A stretch of DNA of 64,000 nt from Pseudomonadota bacterium (GCA_018821535.1 JAHJLV010000041.1:1-64000), one strand, 5' to 3'; counted from the stretch's first letter, positions 1 through 8,804 are shown. The notes: a model not told the origin generated them from the letters alone. Made by a program: numbers and translations.

Positions 1-1415
1 AGACCTTTGATCAACTCGAGACAAAAAGCCCCCACATATTACAAAAATGGAATCAAAGGTCCGCAAATAGACCAGATTTTTTAATATAACCAATTAAAAT
101 AATTGAAAATAATATCCATTTGTGCTATAAAAAACACAATTAAAACGGCATAAATGGAGGCCTTCAAATGGGATTCAAAACACAACAAAAACAACTCACT
201 TTTTCTGATTTGAGCAAACCCTTTCCTGATGAAAAGAACAGGAGCCTTAAAACTCTGATGGATTTGCAAAATGCCGTTTCCTGGTCCAGGATTGAATCCA
301 TTTTGGTTAAAGACTATCCTGTAGGGCAGAAGAAAGAAGGTAACAAGGCTTATCCACCAATGTTTTTATTTAAATGTCTTTTGCTTCAAAAATGGTTTCA
401 AATCCAATCAGATCCGGAGCTTGAGAACCTGATTAATGATAGAAGATCCTTCAGGATTTTTTTAGGCCTGCCATCGGATGAGCCTTCTCCTGATCATTCT
501 ACGTTTTCAAAATTCAGAAAAAGACTGACAAAAGGCAAGTTTGATTTAATGGTAGGTGATATCCTGAACCAGTTTTCAGCCCAGGGGCTTACCATTAATG
601 AAGGAGTTGCCATAGACGCCCGAATTGTAAAATCTGCCAGCAGGCCTGTCAGTAACAAGACTCTGGAAAAAATAAGAGCAAAAAGAGAAACACCGGAAGG
701 CCAGGTTGATAAAAATGGTAACCCATTAAAATATTGTCGAGATATTGAATCAAACTGGACGACAAAAAATAAAAAGCATTATTATGGGCTGAAAGAGCAT
801 ACAGCTGTTGATGCAGAACATGGCTTTGTTCTTACAACAGTTTTGAGTCCGGCTTCCGTACATGATACCAATTATTTTACATATTGTACCCTGTACAGCA
901 GACACATCAAGCATGCGCTGGTGATTGTGTACGCAGACAAAGGATATGCAGGAGAACCGAATCGGACATTCCTGAGCATGAACAAATTACAAGATGGAAT
1001 CATGCGCAAGGATACACAAACAGCAAAACTGACTGAATATGAAATTGACAGAAACAAAAAGATATCCAAAGTAAGATATATAGTTGAACAGTATTTTGGA
1101 TTGAGTCATCTTCAGGATAATGCCCAAAGAGCAAGATTTACGACCATCGACAAAAACAACATAGATATCTGGTTCAGACAGGTTGCATTTAATATCAAAA
1201 GAGGGCTTAAAATAATTCAAAAACAGGCGGTAACGGCATAGGCGCGCCCAAATGACAGAAACGGGCAAAACAGAGTGGAATTATTCCATTCTGGAGCAAA
1301 AAACACTCAAAATCAGTCATTTTTTTGTTGAATCGAAGGGGATTTTGAAGTTTCAAACATTTTTTTGAAACTCAAAATAAGAAAAATTTTAAAAGATTGG
1401 ATTAATCAAAGGTCT
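1..1415 (+). mobile_element. IS5-family insertion sequence, near complete
   Basis: The left end begins at base 1 with agacctttgatcaactc, and bases 1399-1415 read as its imperfect inverted complement (agacctttgattaatcc on the minus strand). These match the terminal repeats expected of an IS5-like element and bracket one transposase gene. The true left end may lie a base or two outside the window, so a target duplication cannot be checked. About 120 bp of non-coding sequence follows the transposase inside the element. The IS sits directly upstream of a truncated sulfate-activation gene, so it may have contributed to the loss of that gene's 5' part. Confidence 0.8.
168..1241 (+). CDS. IS5-family DDE transposase
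   Basis: A 357-residue transposase that cuts and rejoins the terminal repeats of its own element. The N-terminal half has the helix-rich IS5 domain with LFKCLLLQKWFQIQSDPELE. A DDE catalytic core follows: an Asp in GVAIDARIVKSAS, a second in VYADKGYAGE, and a Glu in the VRYIVEQYFG segment, which is the R-x3-E arrangement of the family. Length and motif order are normal and there is no internal stop, so the gene looks intact. The start is the ATG at 168, preceded by an aatggagg ribosome binding site. A related but broken copy lies on the minus strand at 3620-3904, so IS5 elements have hit this locus at least twice. Confidence 0.92.
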   Translation: MGFKTQQKQLTFSDLSKPFPDEKNRSLKTLMDLQNAVSWSRIESILVKDYPVGQKKEGNKAYPPMFLFKCLLLQKWFQIQSDPELENLINDRRSFRIFLGLPSDEPSPDHSTFSKFRKRLTKGKFDLMVGDILNQFSAQGLTINEGVAIDARIVKSASRPVSNKTLEKIRAKRETPEGQVDKNGNPLKYCRDIESNWTTKNKKHYYGLKEHTAVDAEHGFVLTTVLSPASVHDTNYFTYCTLYSRHIKHALVIVYADKGYAGEPNRTFLSMNKLQDGIMRKDTQTAKLTEYEIDRNKKISKVRYIVEQYFGLSHLQDNAQRARFTTIDKNNIDIWFRQVAFNIKRGLKIIQKQAVTA

Positions 1416-1799
1416 CTTTGCCTGATTATAATGGGGGTCAGCCCCCAAACCCCCGGGATTTTACGCTTTATGGACAAAAACATGTTGGTGAAAGGGCAGA
1501 GCAAAAAGCCCTGCCCCATGTCTTCGTCACCAGTTTCGGCGCTCAGGTTGCTTCCCAGCATAGCCTTATCCTCCGAACTGGCCTGGGCATATTATCAAAA
1601 TCATCCAGAATTACAAGCAATCAAACATTGAAATTTAAAAAATGGAGGTTAAAAACGGCATTTGGAAATTGGATAAAATTTGATCGGATAATTCATCCGA
1701 TTTTGACGCTTAATTTGGGTAGAAAACTGTCTTGACAATGGGGTCCACTATAATGATACAGCCAACACCCCGTTCTATAAATATGATGATGCCCTGCAG
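1416..1799. other. IS-flanking non-coding stretch leading into truncated gene
   Basis: No convincing gene. A GC-rich snap-back run (gggggtcagccccc) lies near 1434-1450. From 1707 the frame of the following ATP-sulfurylase/APS-kinase remnant is open, reading YNDTANTPFYKYDDALQV up to the GTG at 1800. The segment at about 1721-1752 (aaaactgtcttgacaatggg and following) resembles the terminal sequence of an unrelated insertion element. It is a plausible point where the 5' part of the gene was lost; this is inference from memory of IS ends. Confidence 0.35.
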
Positions 1800-2570
1800 G
1801 TGTCTTCATCTGCTGCACAGGAACTTGAAATGGAAACCATTACCTTTGAGGAAATGGTGTACCTGCCCTTTGAAGATGAATATAAAATTGCAAGCCAGGT
1901 TCCGGAAAACATGGACACGATTTCTTTTTCCGGTACAGATATCCAGAAAAGAATCCGTTCCGGCAAAAAAGTACCGGACTGGGCATCCTTTCCTGATGTG
2001 ATCCAGGAGCTGCAAAAATCATATCCGCCTCCCTCAAAGCAGGGATTTACCATCTTCTGCACCGGGCTTTCCGGCGCAGGCAAATCAACCATTGCAAATC
2101 TGTTATATTCAAAATTCCTTGAAATCGGCACCCGGCCGGTCACGCTTTTAGATGGCGATATTGTCCGCCGCAACCTGTCTTCAGAACTTAATTTTTCCAA
2201 AGAACACCGGGATATCAATGTGCAGCGCATTGGTTTTGTTGCATCAGAAATCACCAAAAACCGCGGCATTGCCATCTGCGCCCCCATAGCACCCTATGAA
2301 AAAACCCGGGCCAGAATCAGGGAATCCATAGAAGCATATGGCGGCTTTTTCGAAGTGCATGTATGCACCCCCATATCAGAATGTGAAAAAAGAGACAGAA
2401 AAGGCATGTATGCCAAAGCCCGCGCCGGTCTTTTAAAAGGCTTCACCGGTGTGGATGATCCATACGAAGATCCCTCCAACCCGGAACTTAAAATCAACAC
2501 CACAGATCTTACCCCGGATGAAGCTGCCCAGGAAGTGCTGCTGTATATCAGCCGAAAAGGATATATTTAA
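1800..2570 (+). CDS. Truncated bifunctional ATP sulfurylase/APS kinase: intact APS kinase domain
   Basis: Residues 1-80 match only the C-terminal tail of ATP sulfurylase (ISFSGTDIQKRIRSGKKVP, the segment of the conserved SGT-x-R motif). The rest is a full-length adenylyl-sulfate kinase with a P-loop GLSGAGKST, a DGD motif and the GMYAKARAG lid region. APS kinase makes PAPS from APS and ATP for sulfation of polymers. The sulfurylase catalytic domain is missing and the frame closes at a stop just before 1707, so this is the 3' half of a broken bifunctional gene. Any GTG start at 1800 is uncertain because there is no clear ribosome binding site. Polysaccharide genes follow, so the original role was probably sulfation of exopolymer rather than respiration (inference). 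It could be silent or still yield an active kinase. Confidence 0.75.
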   Translation: MSSSAAQELEMETITFEEMVYLPFEDEYKIASQVPENMDTISFSGTDIQKRIRSGKKVPDWASFPDVIQELQKSYPPPSKQGFTIFCTGLSGAGKSTIANLLYSKFLEIGTRPVTLLDGDIVRRNLSSELNFSKEHRDINVQRIGFVASEITKNRGIAICAPIAPYEKTRARIRESIEAYGGFFEVHVCTPISECEKRDRKGMYAKARAGLLKGFTGVDDPYEDPSNPELKINTTDLTPDEAAQEVLLYISRKGYI

Positions 2571-2654
2571 TTGTGTAAAGGCTTTCTGGCCGGATTTTTA
2601 TGGGGCAGAAATTAGTGTGTCTCAATATCCAACCTGCAGGGAGGAGTAAAAGAT

Positions 2655-3614
2655 TTGAATTTGATCGTTACTATAGATACAGAAGAAGATAACTGGTCGC
2701 GTTACTCGGCAACTGATAATCCCGTCACCAATATTGAAAAGCTGATTCGTTTGCAGCATATGTTTGATCGCTACCAAGTTAGACCCACCTACTTGATAAG
2801 CTATCCTGTGGCAACCAATCTTCGGTCAGTGGAAATACTAAAAAGGTTTTTTGGTGAAGGAAAATGCGAGATTGGAACTCATTGTCATCCATGGAACACT
2901 CCTCCTTTTGATTCAAAAGCTGAAATACATGAGCGGGATACTATGCTTAGTAATCTTCCAGAGAGGGCTGTTTTTGATAAAATATCAACTTTACATGAAG
3001 CAATTGTTAAGAATTTCGGCACAACTCCTGTTTCATTCCGGGCTGGGCGATGGGGTTTTGGTCCAGCTGTGGCGAAAGCCTTATGTCGTTTGCATTATCA
3101 GATTGATTCTTCAGTCTGTGCGTTTACAGATTGGCGACAATATCACGGGCCGGATTATTCATCTTTTTCACCGAAAATGTTTCGCTTTAACTCACAGGGG
3201 CTTGCCCATCCTCAACCAGATGGTCCATTATTAGAAGTCCCCGCTACTGTGGGGTTTACACAAAATAATTTTAAATTATGCCAGAAATTAACAAAATCAA
3301 TGGAAAATTCGCTGGGGAGGAGATTAAGACTAAAAAGAATAATGGATCGCTTAGGCTTAGTCAATAAAGTTTGGCTTTCACCCGAAACCGAGGGGGCTTC
3401 TGACATGATAGCTCTTGTCGAACGTATGGAAAAAAAAGCGTATCCATGTGTTAACCTGACCTTTCATTCTTCAAGTTTGTTGGCAGGATTGAGTCCATTT
3501 GTAAAAACTTTTGAAAATGAAAGAAGATTTAACAGTAAGATTGAAAAATTTCTATCGAAAGCGATAGAAAAGAGTTGGAGGCCGATAACATTATCAGAGG
3601 TGCATGTTTCTTGA
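2655..3614 (+). CDS. Polysaccharide deacetylase-like protein (WalW/PEP-CTERM-locus type)
   Basis: A 319-residue protein with NodB-fold features: an early DTEED pair (residues 8-12) where the catalytic base and metal Asp lie, GTHCHPW as the His metal-ligand motif, and the FRAGRWGFG segment typical of this subfamily. Such enzymes remove N-acetyl groups from surface polysaccharides. The start is a TTG at 2655 with a good gggaggag ribosome binding site. It follows the sulfate-activation remnant by 84 bp and precedes the broken IS copy. The stop codon falls just before the IS junction, so the C-terminus is probably natural but slight truncation cannot be excluded. Its neighbours suggest an exosortase-associated exopolysaccharide locus (inference). 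Confidence 0.8.
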   Translation: MNLIVTIDTEEDNWSRYSATDNPVTNIEKLIRLQHMFDRYQVRPTYLISYPVATNLRSVEILKRFFGEGKCEIGTHCHPWNTPPFDSKAEIHERDTMLSNLPERAVFDKISTLHEAIVKNFGTTPVSFRAGRWGFGPAVAKALCRLHYQIDSSVCAFTDWRQYHGPDYSSFSPKMFRFNSQGLAHPQPDGPLLEVPATVGFTQNNFKLCQKLTKSMENSLGRRLRLKRIMDRLGLVNKVWLSPETEGASDMIALVERMEKKAYPCVNLTFHSSSLLAGLSPFVKTFENERRFNSKIEKFLSKAIEKSWRPITLSEVHVS

Positions 3615-3619
3615 TTTCT

Positions 3620-3904
3620 TCAAGCCGGTCATTGACCTGGCTTTCTAATTCAGGATCAGATTTAATTTGAAACCATTTTTGCAAAAGCATGCATTTGAAC
3701 AAAAGCAAAGGGGAATAGGCTCTTTCTCCTTTGTTCATCCTGCCGGGTTGGTAATATTTTTTAAGAAGGACTTCCATCGGTTCCCATTCAATGATCTGAT
3801 TCACTTTGTTCAGGAAAATTAAGGAACGATTTTTATCCGTATTATTTTGAATAGCAATGTCAGCAAAAGAAAAATACCGGTCTGTTGAAAATAGCTGACG
3901 TCAT
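3620..3904 (-). pseudogene. 5' fragment of an IS5-type transposase
   Basis: The minus strand reads a transposase N-terminus closely similar to the intact copy at 168-1241, for example LLLFKCMLLQKWFQIKSDPE. Similarity stops abruptly at the NDR residues near 3622, where the sequence becomes the tail of the deacetylase gene. The first eleven codons from the ATG at 3904 are in a different frame from the rest, so there is also a frameshift. Only about 90 residues remain, hence a dead fragment. An aggtct sequence at 3936-3941 could be the remains of its outer terminal repeat (weak). Confidence 0.8.
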
Positions 3905-3987
3905 TTTCAAACTAAATTTTAAACCTTTATACACGAGGTCTTTGAGTTAAGAACTTTAAAAAGAAACAATGATGGAGGTCTGTATCA

Positions 3988-5013
3988 ATGGAAATAAGGC
4001 TCTTGGAGAAAGAAGACGATTTAGAAGTATTGCCTAAATATATCAAAGAATGGGTACAACATTTTCCAGAAAATGATTATATAATAGTATTTCTTTATTT
4101 AAACAAACAACTGCAATGTGTCGCCCCTTTTTTGCTTGAAAAAAAAAAGGTGTTCTTTAGTTTTTCAGCGACATTTCTCAGATTTACTGGATTTTCTGAG
4201 TTCAATGATTTTATTTTTTTAAAAAATGATATTAACAAAGATAACTGTTACAAAGCTATATTTGAATATTTATTCCTAAACGTTTCTTTTGATTTAATTA
4301 GCTTAGGGAAAATTAGAGGAGATTCATACCTTTTTTGGTATTTAAAAAAAAGCATATGGGGAAAATATCTATCATTTAGCACAGAGGTGCCATTTAATGT
4401 ATTATGCGAGGGTATGAACTCAAATAATCTTAAAACACAGAAAAAATTTATGAATAAATTTAAAAAGAATTATGATTATCAATTTCATTACTATAGCGGG
4501 AACAAGCCTGAAACATTATTAAATGAAGTTATTAATATTTATTTGAAGCAGTATGATTATTTATCCACAGAAAAGCATGCTAAAAGATTTAATATTTTTT
4601 CAAACGATAATTTTATAAATTTCATAAATAAAATTTTTCATGATGAGAATACAATCGTATACTTTATAAGCGTGGATGAAAAAATTATTACATATGATAT
4701 TAGTTTTTTACATGGGAGGGAACTTATTCGCTGGAATAGTGGATATGATCCTGATTTTGCGAAAAGCAGGCCTTTATATATTCAAATCAGTGAATTATTC
4801 TCTTATTTGCAGGAAAAATCAGAAGTCAAATATTTTTGTTGGGGTAATGGAGGCTATCCATGGAAATTCCAATGGACAAGAAATTTTCACTCCTTGTATG
4901 AATTTGAAATGCCGAATCTTTCATCAAAAAAAATGGCTTTTCTGAAGTCGATTTTTAAATATATAGAAATATCAAAGCGGTTAGGTCTTTATTATCGGTT
5001 GTTTTATCCATAG
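3988..5013 (+). CDS. AT-rich FemAB/GNAT-like acyltransferase
   Basis: A 341-residue soluble protein. Its size, the N-terminal MEIRLLEKEDDLEVL opening and the C-terminal half (YFISVDEKIITYDISFLHGR, then WNSGYDPDFAKSRPLY) fit the GNAT-type double-domain family (CelD/BioF2/FemAB-like) found in exopolysaccharide clusters. Such proteins transfer acyl or aminoacyl groups to surface polymers or their precursors. The substrate cannot be read from the sequence. The start ATG has a gatggagg site upstream. Base composition is far more AT-rich than the rest of the window, with many Lys, Asn, Ile and Phe codons, which suggests horizontal transfer. It lies between the IS remnant and the PEP-CTERM gene. Confidence 0.6.
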   Translation: MEIRLLEKEDDLEVLPKYIKEWVQHFPENDYIIVFLYLNKQLQCVAPFLLEKKKVFFSFSATFLRFTGFSEFNDFIFLKNDINKDNCYKAIFEYLFLNVSFDLISLGKIRGDSYLFWYLKKSIWGKYLSFSTEVPFNVLCEGMNSNNLKTQKKFMNKFKKNYDYQFHYYSGNKPETLLNEVINIYLKQYDYLSTEKHAKRFNIFSNDNFINFINKIFHDENTIVYFISVDEKIITYDISFLHGRELIRWNSGYDPDFAKSRPLYIQISELFSYLQEKSEVKYFCWGNGGYPWKFQWTRNFHSLYEFEMPNLSSKKMAFLKSIFKYIEISKRLGLYYRLFYP

Positions 5014-5335
5014 ATAATCCTTTCTATAAAAGCTTAGAATTTGTCTGAGAAAAAAGCAATCGAAAGAAAATTATGTCAAATACTAATTATTGGGAATTTA
5101 ATTTCTCAAAAATATGAAAAAAAGTTATAGGTTGTGGTAAAAATATCAATAGAAAATTACATTTTGATGAGAATTTTAAATTTGATGTGGCTGGAAAACA
5201 ATTAAAAATTAGATGGTTAAGTTTATAAGAGGTCACTTTTTTATTGCTGGCATATAATATGCATTTAGATCAAGCAAATGGTCAAGAGATTTAAAAAACA
5301 AAGTTTAAAATTTAAAAAAACCTAAAGGGGGAAAA
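5014..5335. other. AT-rich intergenic region upstream of PEP-CTERM gene
   Basis: No ORF with coding character. The left 230 bp are AT-rich and resemble the preceding gene in composition. The right part holds the candidate sigma-54 promoter at 5248-5262 and a purine-rich ribosome binding site (aaaggggg) just before the ATG at 5336. Confidence 0.6.
5248..5262 (+). promoter_or_regulatory. Candidate sigma-54 promoter of PEP-CTERM gene
   Basis: tggcatataatatgc has the -24 GG and -12 GC at exact sigma-54 spacing (consensus TGGCACG-N4-TTGC) and is followed by an A. The expected transcription start at about 5274 leaves a 60-nt leader. PEP-CTERM genes are known to be linked to the sigma-54-dependent PrsK/PrsR system, which makes the match more credible. 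The -12 box is ATGC rather than TTGC. Confidence 0.5.
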
Positions 5336-6001
5336 ATGAGAAAGATTTTTAATTATTTATTGTTAACACTATGTGGAGTGGTTTTGTTTATTGGAAATGC
5401 AGCCGCCACCACTGTCTATGATACGTTTCAGGACACTACTATAAACTGGCTAAATCATGATACCGGGTTTACAAAAGACACGATAGGCGATCCGAAAGTA
5501 CATTCAATGACTGTAGGGATTGATGATGTAACGAACTTTCTGGTTTCTGTTGAAATACATGTGGATAACAGACTTTTATTCGATAATTTATTTATTAATG
5601 TCGAATCAAATGCTGCAACCTGGGAAGATTGGGATTATATGATTACGACAGCAAAATATACTAATATCAGTACTCTGTATTCCGTTGCCGATAATTATGA
5701 ATATACCACTGTACTTTCTGGCGGTAGAAATGGCCATCCCATGGGAATAGATACGGAGGATCTCACTTTCAAGGCAAATATGACTAACGTTGTTAATTAC
5801 GATTACGTTAATGATCTGCTGACTTATGATTTTACTGGATTAGATATCATCATGAAAGAAAACTGGGTGATTGGGTACACGCCTTTCTGTGCAAATGATG
5901 TAATGCTTACCCCGACTCCCGTACCAGAACCAGCAACAATGGCACTTCTGGGAATTGGTCTTCTGGGAATTGCCGGGATATCAAGAAGAAAAAGAAGCTG
6001 A
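5336..6001 (+). CDS. PEP-CTERM sorting-domain surface protein
   Basis: A 221-residue exported protein. Residues 1-24 are a signal peptide (KIFNYLLLTLCGVVLFIG, then AAA). The middle is a beta-rich domain with aromatic and Asn/Asp-rich strands and no named catalytic motif. The C-terminus is a textbook PEP-CTERM signal: VPEPATMALLGIGLLGIAGI followed by SRRKRS. Exosortase cleaves at this signal during export, releasing or anchoring the protein in the exopolysaccharide matrix. No exosortase gene lies in this window. It is a single-gene unit with a strong terminator behind it and a candidate sigma-54 promoter in front. Its specific function is unknown. Confidence 0.9.
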   Translation: MRKIFNYLLLTLCGVVLFIGNAAATTVYDTFQDTTINWLNHDTGFTKDTIGDPKVHSMTVGIDDVTNFLVSVEIHVDNRLLFDNLFINVESNAATWEDWDYMITTAKYTNISTLYSVADNYEYTTVLSGGRNGHPMGIDTEDLTFKANMTNVVNYDYVNDLLTYDFTGLDIIMKENWVIGYTPFCANDVMLTPTPVPEPATMALLGIGLLGIAGISRRKRS

Positions 6002-6035
6002 TCTCTGACCTGAGTTTCGGCATGCTTTAAATTAT

Positions 6036-6077
6036 AAAAGGTCGATTCCGACAGCAAGTGCCGGAATCGACCTTTTT
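6036..6077 (+). terminator. Rho-independent terminator after PEP-CTERM gene
   Basis: A perfect 15-bp stem (aaaaggtcgattccg at 6036-6050 with cggaatcgacctttt at 6062-6076) encloses an 11-nt loop and ends in a T run. It lies 35 bp after the stop codon at 6001. Confidence 0.92.
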
Positions 6078-6105
6078 GTTTGCTGTATCGGTATATAGAA
6101 AAGGC

Positions 6106-6133
6106 TTGACTTTTATTCTGGTTTTCGTAATTT
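6106..6133 (+). promoter_or_regulatory. Candidate sigma-70 promoter
   Basis: ttgact at 6106-6111, a 16-bp spacer and taattt at 6128-6133, located 75 bp upstream of the large CFI-box protein gene. The -35 is good and the -10 moderate. Confidence 0.35.
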
Positions 6134-6208
6134 ATGGCAACCGGAACCTAGGCGGTTATGGGTTATTTGAGACACTAAAATTGAGGCTGATATTGCGAGA
6201 CTTGTGGA

Positions 6209-8299
6209 ATGTTTATGAAAAGAAATAGTATCAGGCTGATTTTTTTCATTTTTTTGTTTGGTATATATCCTGTTTTGTTTGTTGGTTCTTCTTTTGCTGC
6301 TACACTTCGGTGGAGCATGGTTGAGTCGACCCCATCCGTTGTTATTGAAGGGTATAAGGTATATTACAAAACAGCGCAGGGTTCTGCTGTTCTGGCTGCC
6401 AGGCTGGGTAATGTGACATCCTATGATTTGGATTCTCTGCCGCTTGTTCCCACGCAGACCTATTATTTTGCAGTCAGTGCATATTCCACAGCAGGTATGG
6501 AAGGGCCTTTGTCTGCCTGGGTGCCGTATACCGAAAGTCCAGGTATTGTCAATTTTCCTGTAATCAGTTCTGATAGAAAAAGTATTGACGTTACGTATAA
6601 TGAAAGCAATATGCAGGGGGCGGATGTAAAAGCAAATTACAGTTTTTCTCCGAGTATTCCCTTTGATGCGGGATATGAAATTCTGCGTATTGACAAGACC
6701 TATCGGCTGTATCTGAGCTATATTCCGGAATATACCATTTTTATACTGACGGTTTCCAATGTTACGGACAGTGCCGGGCACGGATTGATTTCCGGTACGG
6801 TCATGATTAATGATAATGATGTTGACGGACTTCCGGATGACTGGGAAACCCATTATGGCGTGACAGTGCCGGGTTCAGATTCGGATGCAGACGGGCTGTT
6901 GAATTATTCTGAGTTTCTGGCTGGCACAAATCCGACAAATGCGGACACGGATCATGATGGCCTGCCTGATGGATGGGAAATCAATAATGGGCTTGATCCT
7001 TTGAATAATGATGCTGCCGGTGATATTGACTGCGATGGGATCAGTAATCTGGACGAATATACACAGGGCAGCAGTGTTGCAAACAGCAGCCCTGCAAAGC
7101 CGGTTCTGGTGTCTCCGGCCAATGCATCTTCTGATGTGGGGTTAAGATCGAGATTTACAACCCGAGCCTACCGTGATCCGGAAAATGATATCCATGTGAA
7201 AACACAATGGCAGGTCAGTGCGGATCAGAATTTTGTAAATACACAGGATATGCTTTTGAACCTGGAATCCTTTGAATGTCTGACATCGCTGGATATGCCG
7301 GCATTTATTCTGGAAACCGGTCGGAGGTATTATTGGCGGGTTCGTTTTGCAGACAGTATGAGCAGTTATTCTGCCTGGTCTGAGCCTTTTTCATTTTCCA
7401 CACCTGCAGCAGATCCTGAAGACTATGACAACAATGGTGTTCCGGATATTCAGCAGTTTGTCGAGGCGGGCATTGATTTAAATAATGACGGGGAAGCAGA
7501 TGTTTTTTCAGATACATATAAAATGGTGACGGACGGCAGTGTTGTATTAAGCATTGAAGCGTCCAGTAATGTTCTGGCGATAGATCGTCTGGAAACAATA
7601 CCCCCTGGCGATATCCTGGATAGTTTTGGAAAACCCGAAGATTTGAATATCGGGCTGATTCAGTTCAGATTGCGGATAAACAACCCGGGAAATTCTGCCC
7701 GGATAAAAATTTATTTTTCAGAACCCGTGGGTGAACACTGGTATAAATATGATTTAATTAACGGGTGGCGGGAGTATTCAGATGATTATCCGGGCAATGT
7801 GGTCTTTGGTGCGGATAAAAAATCAGTTTTACTGACCTTTGTGGATGGGGGAGCTGGCGACAGCGACGGGGTGGCCAATGGGATCATTGTGGACCCGTCT
7901 GGTCCTGGCGGAATCATTTCTTCAATTTCCACGGCAAGTTCTGCTGCAAGCGGGGGGGGCGGCGGTGGCGGCGGTGGTGGTTGTTTCATTGCAACAGCAG
8001 CTTTTGGTTCGCCTGTTGAAAAACATGTTCAGGTGTTAAAAGATTTCAGGGATGTTTTTTTGCTCAAATCCAGGATGGGACAAGCATTTGTTGCCGCGTA
8101 TTATAAATACTCACCACCAATTGCAGATATGATTGCCCGGCAGGACGGATTAAGGGCTGTTGTGCGTTTCGCCTTGATGCCGTTGATTGCTTTGGGGTAT
8201 GTGGTTGTCTATCTGTCTGCGGTTCAGCAGGCAATTCTTGTGTTGTCTGTTTTAAGTCTGTTCATCCTGACAGGCTGGCGGATTAAAAAATATTTTTAG
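6209..8299 (+). CDS. Large surface protein: Fn3-like, Ca-binding repeats, choice-of-anchor U, CFI-box-CTERM
   Basis: A 696-residue exported protein. Residues 1-31 are a signal peptide. Residues 32-110 resemble a fibronectin-III fold (GYKVYYKTAQ, TYYFAVSAYS). Residues 195-285 hold thrombospondin-3/dockerin-like Asp loops (DNDVDGLPDDWE, DSDADGLLNYSEF, DTDHDGLPDGWE, DIDCDGISNLDEY), predicted to bind calcium. A second Fn3-like domain follows. Residues 440-565 match the choice-of-anchor U domain (DGGAGDSDGVANGIIVDPSG). A run of ten Gly is followed immediately by Cys and the CFIATAAFGS box, an Arg-rich segment and a C-terminal membrane helix. CFI-box domains occur on extracellular proteins of this phylum. 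Start ATG at 6209; a weaker alternative is ATG 6215. Its stop overlaps the convergent higA-like stop. Confidence 0.82.
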   Translation: MFMKRNSIRLIFFIFLFGIYPVLFVGSSFAATLRWSMVESTPSVVIEGYKVYYKTAQGSAVLAARLGNVTSYDLDSLPLVPTQTYYFAVSAYSTAGMEGPLSAWVPYTESPGIVNFPVISSDRKSIDVTYNESNMQGADVKANYSFSPSIPFDAGYEILRIDKTYRLYLSYIPEYTIFILTVSNVTDSAGHGLISGTVMINDNDVDGLPDDWETHYGVTVPGSDSDADGLLNYSEFLAGTNPTNADTDHDGLPDGWEINNGLDPLNNDAAGDIDCDGISNLDEYTQGSSVANSSPAKPVLVSPANASSDVGLRSRFTTRAYRDPENDIHVKTQWQVSADQNFVNTQDMLLNLESFECLTSLDMPAFILETGRRYYWRVRFADSMSSYSAWSEPFSFSTPAADPEDYDNNGVPDIQQFVEAGIDLNNDGEADVFSDTYKMVTDGSVVLSIEASSNVLAIDRLETIPPGDILDSFGKPEDLNIGLIQFRLRINNPGNSARIKIYFSEPVGEHWYKYDLINGWREYSDDYPGNVVFGADKKSVLLTFVDGGAGDSDGVANGIIVDPSGPGGIISSISTASSAASGGGGGGGGGGCFIATAAFGSPVEKHVQVLKDFRDVFLLKSRMGQAFVAAYYKYSPPIADMIARQDGLRAVVRFALMPLIALGYVVVYLSAVQQAILVLSVLSLFILTGWRIKKYF

Positions 8300-8598
8300 A
8301 CTGCAAATTCGATTGCGGCGTAGTTCTTTAAATCGATTTCTTTTCGCGCTTTCCATAGATTATAATTATCTTGCATGAGCAACCAGCTTTCAGCTGATCT
8401 GCCCAATACAACAGACAGTTTTAGTGCCATGGCAGGGGAAACATCTGTCTTGCCATTAATTAGCCTGCTGATTAATCCAGGACTTACCTGTAATTTCCGG
8501 GCCACTTCATTTGATCCAATATGAAAAGGGTCTAAGTATACTCTTTTTATAAACTCTCCTGGATGCATTGGATTGTGTTGGTTGAGTTGTTGGTTCAT
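8296..8598 (-). CDS. HigA-family addiction-module antitoxin (orphan)
   Basis: A 100-residue Cro/C1-type helix-turn-helix protein opening with the HigA signature NPMHPGEFIKR, then LDPFHIGSNEVARKLQVSPG and SRLINGKTDVSPAMALKL, the recognition-helix region, and an RSAESWLLMQDNYNLW tail. HigA normally neutralises the RelE-fold toxin HigB and represses their shared operon. No HigB-like gene lies upstream (8600-8800) or downstream on either strand, so this copy is an orphan. It may act as a stand-alone regulator or be the survivor of a lost pair. It converges on the surface protein gene with 4 bp of stop-codon overlap. Confidence 0.85.
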   Translation of the reverse strand: MNQQLNQHNPMHPGEFIKRVYLDPFHIGSNEVARKLQVSPGLISRLINGKTDVSPAMALKLSVVLGRSAESWLLMQDNYNLWKARKEIDLKNYAAIEFAV

Positions 8599-8804
8599 AA
8601 AGCTAATATAGCGTTTTGTTTGCTGTTTTTCAACGATAAGGATCTTGTAGAGTGTTTTATAAGGCTTGACTAATAGTTTTTGATGCTAAATAATTGATAG
8701 AAAGCGTTAAATATAATGATAATATTATTTTCAGGTGATATTATGATAATTTCAGATATACAAAAGCAAAAAAAATCCATGTACCCGGAACATAAGGAGC
8801 CAAT

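Noticed and set aside
1365..1735. Two overlapping ORFs after the IS5 element
   Set aside because: Low-complexity readings of the IS end and flanking repeat DNA; no domain and mutually overlapping.
6134..6208. Cyclic-di-GMP riboswitch before the CFI-box protein
   Set aside because: ggcaaccgga resembles part of the motif but the other conserved blocks and stems are missing.
7786..7989. Minus-strand ORF with polyproline
   Set aside because: It is the antisense reading of the Gly10 run in the CFI-box protein.
8599..8804. HigB toxin partner upstream of the HigA-like gene
   Set aside because: No frame on either strand shows RelE/HigB motifs; only a short in-frame extension without family features.
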